A stretch of DNA of 64,000 nt, from contig DAHWNZ010000002.1 in assembly GCA_027339635.1 (NCBI GenBank), forward strand, positions 28,488-92,487, written 5' to 3'. Positions 59,920-64,000 of the stretch are shown in pieces. Each line of letters starts with the position of its first letter. Position 1 is the stretch's first letter. The notes below the pieces were generated by a model. It was not told where the DNA came from, did not search any database, and was given only the letters and a program-made list of their open reading frames with translations. This stretch comes from AG-12 sp027339635 (GTDB taxonomy: Bacteria > Chloroflexota > Dormibacteria > Aeolococcales > Bog-877). The translations under genes were made by a program, and so were the position numbers.

Positions 59920-60288
59920 GTGGTGCCTGAATCGAGAGAACGCCTGTTGACCATAGTCGCCGCTGCCGGCGCCCTGGACGTGGCCAGCTTCCTGGCCACG
60001 CGGCGGCAGGAGATTTTCAGAGCCTCAACAGGCCGAGCCGCAGGTTCGGTCGCGGGCCTACTGTTGTGGTCAAGCCTCGCCGGGACCTCACTCGGGGAGA
60101 GGGTGCGGCCGAATGACCGAGCCCTCCGTTCGACTACCTCCCTCCTCGCTGTGATATGCGGACTGGGGAACCTGGCCCTGATGGGGGTGCACCTCAAGGT
60201 GCGTAAGGGCCAGCGGCGAGCCCTACTTGGCGGCGTGCTCGGTCTGGCCGCTCTCAGCAGCGGGCTGCGGCGCCTGTTTCGAGCCTGA
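59920..60288 (+). CDS. Small membrane protein of unknown function
   Basis: About 122 residues with a first polar helix (SRERLLTIVAAAGALDVASFLATRR), and two hydrophobic helices, GSVAGLLLWSSLAGTSLG and TTSLLAVICGLGNLALMGVH, followed by a basic tail with a final hydrophobic stretch. AGGAGGT (59908-59914) lies upstream; GTG 59920 and GTG 59923 are equally possible starts. No family is recognised. It precedes the tRNA-Glu gene on the opposite strand. Confidence 0.62.
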   Translation: MVPESRERLLTIVAAAGALDVASFLATRRQEIFRASTGRAAGSVAGLLLWSSLAGTSLGERVRPNDRALRSTTSLLAVICGLGNLALMGVHLKVRKGQRRALLGGVLGLAALSSGLRRLFRA

Positions 60289-60346
60289 GCGGCGGTGCGG
60301 CGCGATGCGGGACCGATTGGCCCCTGGGCAGAACGCGCACTGGGCC

Positions 60347-60421
60347 TGGTACCCGCACGGGGAGTCGAACCCCGGTTACCACCTTGAAAGGGTGGTGTCC
60401 TGACCGCTAGACGATGCGGGC
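60347..60421 (-). tRNA. tRNA-Glu (UUC)
   Basis: The minus strand folds as a complete cloverleaf. The acceptor stem is GCCCGCA/TGCGGGT with a G1-U72 wobble pair. The anticodon stem-loop is CCACC-CTTTCAA-GGTGG with anticodon TTC, and the T-arm is GGGG-TTCGACT-CCCC. The 3' CCA is encoded (60347-60349). It is divergent from gltX, whose product charges it. Confidence 0.93.
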
Positions 60422-60497
60422 CAAGGTTTGGTCGACGCCTATACTCGCAGGACGAGGCCCTGGCCCCTGGGCCTGTTCGCGAATGACGGGATGGAGC

Positions 60498-60722
60498 ATG
60501 GCACAGAGAACATCACCTGAGAACGAGGAGAACCCCGACGACCCAGCCGAGATCGCCAGGAGGTACAGCAACCTGGGGGTTCGGGGAGTCACCGTGAGCA
60601 GTGATGCCAGGGCCCAGGAGGTCAAGCCCGGATCTCCCCTCGAGGGCTGGTTGGTGGCTGCCGGGCTCATCCTGGCCAGCTGCTTATCGATGGGCATCTA
60701 TCTGGTCGTACTGCACCATTGA
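60498..60722 (+). CDS. Small C-terminally anchored hypothetical protein
   Basis: About 74 residues: an acidic, polar N-terminal half (MAQRTSPENEENPDDPAEI), then a short linker and one transmembrane helix (GWLVAAGLILASCLSMGIYL) with a short His-ending tail. ATG 60498 is preferred with GGAG just upstream; ATG 60483 is an alternative. Its TGA overlaps the gltX start TTG 60719, so it is translationally coupled to gltX. No family is recognised. Confidence 0.6.
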   Translation: MAQRTSPENEENPDDPAEIARRYSNLGVRGVTVSSDARAQEVKPGSPLEGWLVAAGLILASCLSMGIYLVVLHH

Positions 60723-62191
60723 CCGACCCCGCGCCCGGGGTTGTCCTCCCCGGCTCCAGGCGGCTCCGGTTTGCCCCATCTCCCACCGGGCAGCTCCACA
60801 TAGGGTCTGTCCGGACGGCCCTGCTCAGCTACTGTCTGGCCGGCAGGAAGGGACGGTTCCTGGTCCGCATCGAGGACACCGATAGGGAGAGGTTCGTCCC
60901 AGAAGCCGTCTCAGGATATCTGGACTCTTTGGCGTGGCTTGGCCTCAACTGGGACGAGGGTCCCGACATCGGCGGACCCTGCAGCCCGTATATCGAGTCG
61001 GAGAGGCTCGACCACTACCAAAGAGCGGGGGAGCGACTCTTGGAACTGGGAGCAGCCTACCGATGCTTCTGCACGCGGGAGCGGTTGGAGGAACTGCGTG
61101 CGGCGCAGAGAGCGGCCGGTCAGGCGACCCGGTACGACCGCCGCTGCCTGCACCTCAGTGCCTCGGAGTTGGAGACGGAGTTGGCGCGCCGGACCCCCCA
61201 CGTGGTCAGGCTCTTGATGCCGGAGGGCGCCAGCAGGTGGAATGACCTCGTGCTGGGGCCACAGGAGATTCAGAATCAGGAGATTGACGATCAGGTCCTG
61301 CTCAAGTCAGACGGCTTCCCCACCTACCATCTGGCACAGGTGGTTGACGACCACCTGATGGGGATCACCCATGTCGTCCGCGGGGTTGAGTGGGTGCCAT
61401 CGACTCCCAAGCATCTCGCGGTGTACACGGCTCTTGGCTGGGAGCCACCGGAGTTCGCCCACGTGGCACTGGTGCTCGGCCAGGATCACAAGAAGCTGGC
61501 GAAGCGCCACGGGGCGATGGCGGTTAGTCAGTACCGTGAGATGGGCTACCTGCCCCAGGCGCTGACCAACTTCCTGGCGTTTCTCGGGTGGTCGCCGGGG
61601 ACCGAGGAGGAGATCTTCACCCTGGCGGAGTTGCGGGACAGGATGACCTTCGATCGGCTCCAGTCCAGTCCTGCCGTCTTCGACCAGCAACGGCTTGACT
61701 ACCTCAACGGGGTATGGATCCGCAAGATCCCTGTCACCGAGCTGGCACAGCGCCTCATACCGTTCCTGCCGCAGACTGACGAGGACACGCTCCAGGCGAT
61801 CGCGGCCATGGTGCAGGAACGCATCCACCGCCTGGACGAGGTTCCCGGGCTGGTCGCCTTCGCCTTCCAGGAGCCTCACCCTTCACTCGAGGATCTCAAG
61901 GGCAGGCTCGACGCCAAGGATGCGGCGATATTCCTAGATGAGGCAGCGTTGCTGCTGCGCTCCGAGCACCAGGACCTGCTGGAGGGGCTGAAGCGGGCGG
62001 CGTCCGCGACCGCTCCCACGGACCCGCAGCTGGCCAAGCGCCACCTGCGAGATTGCATGCAGGTGGTAAGGGTCGCGATCACGGGTCAGAGAGTTTCCCC
62101 GCCCCTGCCGGAGTCAATCTCCCTCATCGGCCCGGAGGCCACCTTGGGGCGCCTCGAGCGCGCCAAGGGGATTCTCGATTCCAAATCCTGA
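60719..62191 (+). CDS. gltX: Glutamyl-tRNA synthetase
   Basis: About 490 residues, class I aminoacyl-tRNA synthetase that charges tRNA-Glu. The HIGH motif is LHIGS (27-30), and the KMSKS-like motif is KKLAKRHG (about 259-266), with FAPSPTGQLHIGSVRTALL at the start and VRIEDTDRERF nearby. TTG 60719 overlaps the stop of the small upstream gene. It is flanked by tRNA-Glu on one side and tRNA-Gln on the other. If the genome lacks GlnRS, this enzyme would also misacylate tRNA-Gln for later amidation; that cannot be told from the sequence alone. Confidence 0.97.
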   Translation: MTDPAPGVVLPGSRRLRFAPSPTGQLHIGSVRTALLSYCLAGRKGRFLVRIEDTDRERFVPEAVSGYLDSLAWLGLNWDEGPDIGGPCSPYIESERLDHYQRAGERLLELGAAYRCFCTRERLEELRAAQRAAGQATRYDRRCLHLSASELETELARRTPHVVRLLMPEGASRWNDLVLGPQEIQNQEIDDQVLLKSDGFPTYHLAQVVDDHLMGITHVVRGVEWVPSTPKHLAVYTALGWEPPEFAHVALVLGQDHKKLAKRHGAMAVSQYREMGYLPQALTNFLAFLGWSPGTEEEIFTLAELRDRMTFDRLQSSPAVFDQQRLDYLNGVWIRKIPVTELAQRLIPFLPQTDEDTLQAIAAMVQERIHRLDEVPGLVAFAFQEPHPSLEDLKGRLDAKDAAIFLDEAALLLRSEHQDLLEGLKRAASATAPTDPQLAKRHLRDCMQVVRVAITGQRVSPPLPESISLIGPEATLGRLERAKGILDSKS

Positions 62192-62328
62192 CTCCGGCCA
62201 GACGGGTCCTGGTCAAGAGGTTGTCGCCGCCGTCGTGCCGGGCGACCCCGTCCGGGCACGGTAGTATCTTTCTCGGCCGACAACTTTTCTACCGGCCTGC
62301 GTCGCAGCGTCGTCAACGGCCACCACAG

Positions 62329-62400
62329 TGGGGCGTGGCCAAGTGGTAAGGCGCCTGACTCTGGATCAGGAGATCGGAGGTTCGACCCCTCCCGCCCCAG
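62329..62400 (+). tRNA. tRNA-Gln (CUG)
   Basis: A complete cloverleaf: acceptor TGGGGCG/CGCCCCA, anticodon arm CCTGA-CTCTGGA-TCAGG with anticodon CTG, T-arm GGAGG-TTCGACC-CCTCC, discriminator G. The 3' CCA is not encoded, unlike the tRNA-Glu in this window. A hairpin follows at 62416-62430, and then an integrase gene. Confidence 0.93.
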
Positions 62401-62415
62401 CGCCTCACTTCGATA

Positions 62416-62430
62416 GGAGCACTTAGCTCC
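62416..62430 (+). terminator. Short hairpin after tRNA-Gln
   Basis: GGAGC-ACTTA-GCTCC forms a 5-base stem 16 bases after the tRNA 3' end, followed by TTGG. It may end tRNA transcription. It is also the first of three hairpins between the tRNA and the integrase start. Confidence 0.4.
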
Positions 62431-62498
62431 TTGGAAAGAACCACTAAAATGCGCTGCGAGAAGGGTGCAATTTGCGGGTGTCAAGCGCTGTTGAAGAT

Positions 62499-62540
62499 CA
62501 CCTTCGCCAAAAAGGTGCTGTAAAGGGTTAAGCCCTTTAC
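62499..62540 (+). promoter_or_regulatory. Two adjacent hairpins in the integrase leader
   Basis: CACCTT-N7-AAGGTG (62499-62504, 62512-62517) and GTAAAGGG-TTAAG-CCCTTTAC (62520-62527, 62533-62540) lie directly upstream of GGAGG (62542-62546) and ATG 62552. They could attenuate integrase expression or be part of an integrase binding region. The stretch is AT-richer than its surroundings. Confidence 0.45.
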
Positions 62541-62551
62541 CGGAGGTCAAA

Positions 62552-63495
62552 ATGGCCAATTTGACAGTCGTGGGACGCCAGCGACCGTCGCCGCTTAGCG
62601 ACCTGGCCCAGGACTTCCTGGCCGACTGCCGCGCCAGCGGCCTTTCGATCCGGACCGTGGAGGCGTACGACTACCCGGTCCGCCGGGAGTTCCTGCCCTG
62701 GTGCGCCGGGGAGGGGATCACCGAGCCGTCCCAGCTCACGCCGGCTCTGGTCGGCCGGTTCACCCCCGCCTCCTGGACGAGGGCGGCAAGCGCGGCACCC
62801 TGAGCCGAGCGTCGGTCAGATCCTACGTCCGGTCGGTGCGGGTGTTCCTGGGATGGGTGGCCAAGGCTGACGGCGGTGCCGCCACCGTTGGCGCCAGCCC
62901 CAAGATGCCCAAGTCCGAGCGGCGGATGCTCGACGTGATCACTCGCGACGAGATCCAGCGGATGGAGAATGCCGCCAAGACCGAGCGCGACAAGCTGATC
63001 CTGCGGCTCCTCGCTGACTGCGGCCTGCGGCTGAGGGAGCTGCTCTCGCTTCGGGTCGAGGACCTCTTTGAGCCCCGACGGGGGGAGTTCGCCCTCAAGG
63101 TTCGGGGCAAGGGGAGTAGGGACCGCCTCGTGCCGGTCGCGCCACCCCTGCATAGGCGGCTCAAGCGCTACCTGTCCGGCCGCGGCGCGGACAGCCATGA
63201 CCGGGTGTTCGTGGGGCTGAGGAAGGGAGCCGATGGCCGCTACGCGCCGGTCACCAACAGCGGGGTCGAGCAGGCGGTCCGTGTGCTGGCCAAGGAGACC
63301 GGGATCGAGAAGCGAGTCTATCCCAACGTCCTGCGGCACAGCTTCGCCACCGAGTGGCTCCGGCGGGGCGGCAACATCATCTCCCTGCAGCGGATCCTCG
63401 GCCACTCCGACCTCTCGATGATTCAGGGGGTCTACAGCCACCTCGACTCACCAGATGACTACCAGGCGGCCATGCGAGTCCTCATGGGGCAGTAG
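62552..63495 (+). pseudogene. Tyrosine recombinase/integrase (XerC/D-like), split by a -1 frameshift
   Basis: The N-terminal SAM-like core-binding part (DLAQDFLADCRASGLSIRTVEAYDYPVRREFLPW) is in one frame to about 62767. The remainder, from LLDEGGKRGTLSRASVRSYVRSVRVFLGW to the end, is in another. The catalytic domain carries Arg in CGLRLRELLSLRVEDLF, HxxR in LRHSFATEWL and the Tyr of LGHSDLSMIQGVYSHLDS. The break lies in the five-C run 62763-62767; six Cs would read GRFTPRLLDEGG in frame, about 314 residues in all. It starts just downstream of tRNA-Gln, the usual place for an integrase that uses a tRNA as attachment site. Error or true decay cannot be separated here. Confidence 0.85.
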
Positions 63496-63777
63496 TCACT
63501 CGGGAACCCAGCGGGCGCGCTGCGGACCAACCTACAGGGTGGGCGTTGGACAGCCTCTGTCAGGGCCCTGAGAGCGCGCACCGAGGCGGCGTACCCTGGG
63601 GTGGTGGCCGACGCTGCCAGCTCCCCGCACCTGATCTTCGCGATCGTCTGAAAGAGAGTCTGCAGGAGAAGGGCGGCGCCATTTCAATCACCCTGGCGCC
63701 TGTGCGAGCCATTCCGGCTGCCTATCCAAGTCGCGCCGTCCCAGGCGCCAGCCGGGGCGGTGCTATCGCTGATTTAC
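63496..63777. other. 282-base gap downstream of the integrase
   Basis: No start-to-stop gene is convincing. A frame in phase with the integrase stop runs on without an initiation codon to a stop near 63651 and could be a remnant. A TGCTAT box at 63761-63766 precedes the next gene. No repeat of the tRNA-Gln 3' end was seen. Confidence 0.4.
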
Positions 63778-64000
63778 ATGAGCAAGCCGCTACCGCCAGC
63801 GTCAGAGGATCTGTTGAACCGCTACGGCGCCGTCCTTGGCGACCTCTGTGCAGCCCATGGGTTGTCCAGGCTCCGCCACGCTGCCGCGGGCGTGGTGGTC
63901 GCCGATGTCGAGGACGGCCGCACTCTCAGTGATCTGGCCCGCTTCGAGTTTGAGGCCGAGTCCCTCCTCGGAGTCGCCCCGGCGGTGATCGCGTCCGACG
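63778..64000 (+). CDS. Partial nucleotidyltransferase-like (MntA-type) protein
   Basis: An open frame of at least 74 residues leaving the window. It begins MSKPLPPASEDLLNRYGAVL and contains VVVADVEDGRTLSDLARFEFEAESLLGV, the layout around the DG-RTL-DL...LE.LLG pattern of small minimal nucleotidyltransferases that pair with HEPN proteins. The preceding GSxARGE and DxD catalytic region of that family is not visible; the matching stretch LRHAAAGVVVADVEDG is shortened and lacks both motifs. It therefore looks degenerate or divergent. A HEPN partner, if any, would lie beyond the window. Assignment is tentative. Confidence 0.45.
   Translation, partial: MSKPLPPASEDLLNRYGAVLGDLCAAHGLSRLRHAAAGVVVADVEDGRTLSDLARFEFEAESLLGVAPAVIASD

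Noticed and set aside
63546..63932. 128-residue frame after the integrase
   Set aside because: No recognisable features, overlaps the better-supported start at 63778 in another frame.
1..64000. CRISPR arrays, rRNA genes, insertion sequences with terminal repeats, replication origin
   Set aside because: Looked for repeated spacers, rRNA signatures, transposase motifs and DnaA-box clusters by eye; none found.

Overview
The window is a contiguous piece of a high-GC bacterial chromosome (roughly two-thirds G+C by eye), densely packed with short operons whose genes commonly overlap by 4 bases (ATGA or GTGA). GTG and TTG starts are frequent, and several genes have a -10-like box 6-8 bases before the start codon, suggesting leaderless transcripts. 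Inositol-phosphate synthase with an actinobacterial-type phosphatidylinositol-mannoside gene set, a DrrAB transporter, a HolB-YaaT pair and a SipW/TasA-type secretion locus suggest a deep-branching terrestrial lineage (Dormibacterota-, Chloroflexota- or Actinomycetota-like). No marker in the window settles the taxonomy; this is inference.

Layout. 0.2-10.6 kb: DEAD-box helicase; PadR-DrrA-DrrB export operon; a cobalamin/iron-binding-like protein coupled to a YhaN-like coiled-coil ATPase and a YhaO/SbcD-like phosphoesterase; a divergent small protein with an ABC-2 exporter whose ATPase is degenerate. 11.0-15.85 kb: a SipW/TasA-like locus with two ER-type signal peptidases, two proteins with SipW-type leaders and one TasA-related, wall-anchor-like protein. 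16-25.9 kb: CPBP protease, membrane proteins, dxs, EamA transporter, glnA, 7Fe ferredoxin, a lone Flp-type pilin, RDD and SRPBCC proteins, and a DUF998/MarR divergent pair. 26-32.2 kb: yaaT-holB-purK-purE-plsC, an NAD-dependent epimerase and pgsA. 32.3-43.2 kb: one co-directional glycerol/dihydroxyacetone operon (glpF-dhaK-dhaL-glpK-glpA-glpB-glpC-dhaM), in which DhaM carries a complete Enzyme I. 43.5-49.1 kb: a phosphatidylinositol (mannoside) operon, arsR-like regulator-ino1-acyltransferase-acyltransferase-pimA-like-pgsA-like. 49.3-53.0 kb: divergent arsD-arsA-arsB with a palindromic operator. 53.2-60.3 kb: dynamin-like GTPase, MFS transporter, alcohol dehydrogenase, HAAS-domain membrane protein, PucR regulator. 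60.3-64 kb: tRNA-Glu, gltX, tRNA-Gln, a tyrosine integrase and a partial nucleotidyltransferase-like gene.

Three genes (the DUF998 protein, arsB and the integrase) are each broken by one -1 frameshift that one extra base in or beside a C/G run would repair. Base-calling error is at least as likely as real pseudogenisation. The loci most worth following up are the SipW/TasA cluster, the self-contained PEP-to-DhaM phosphorelay in the glycerol operon, and the ArsR-like regulator placed between inositol-lipid and arsenic genes.
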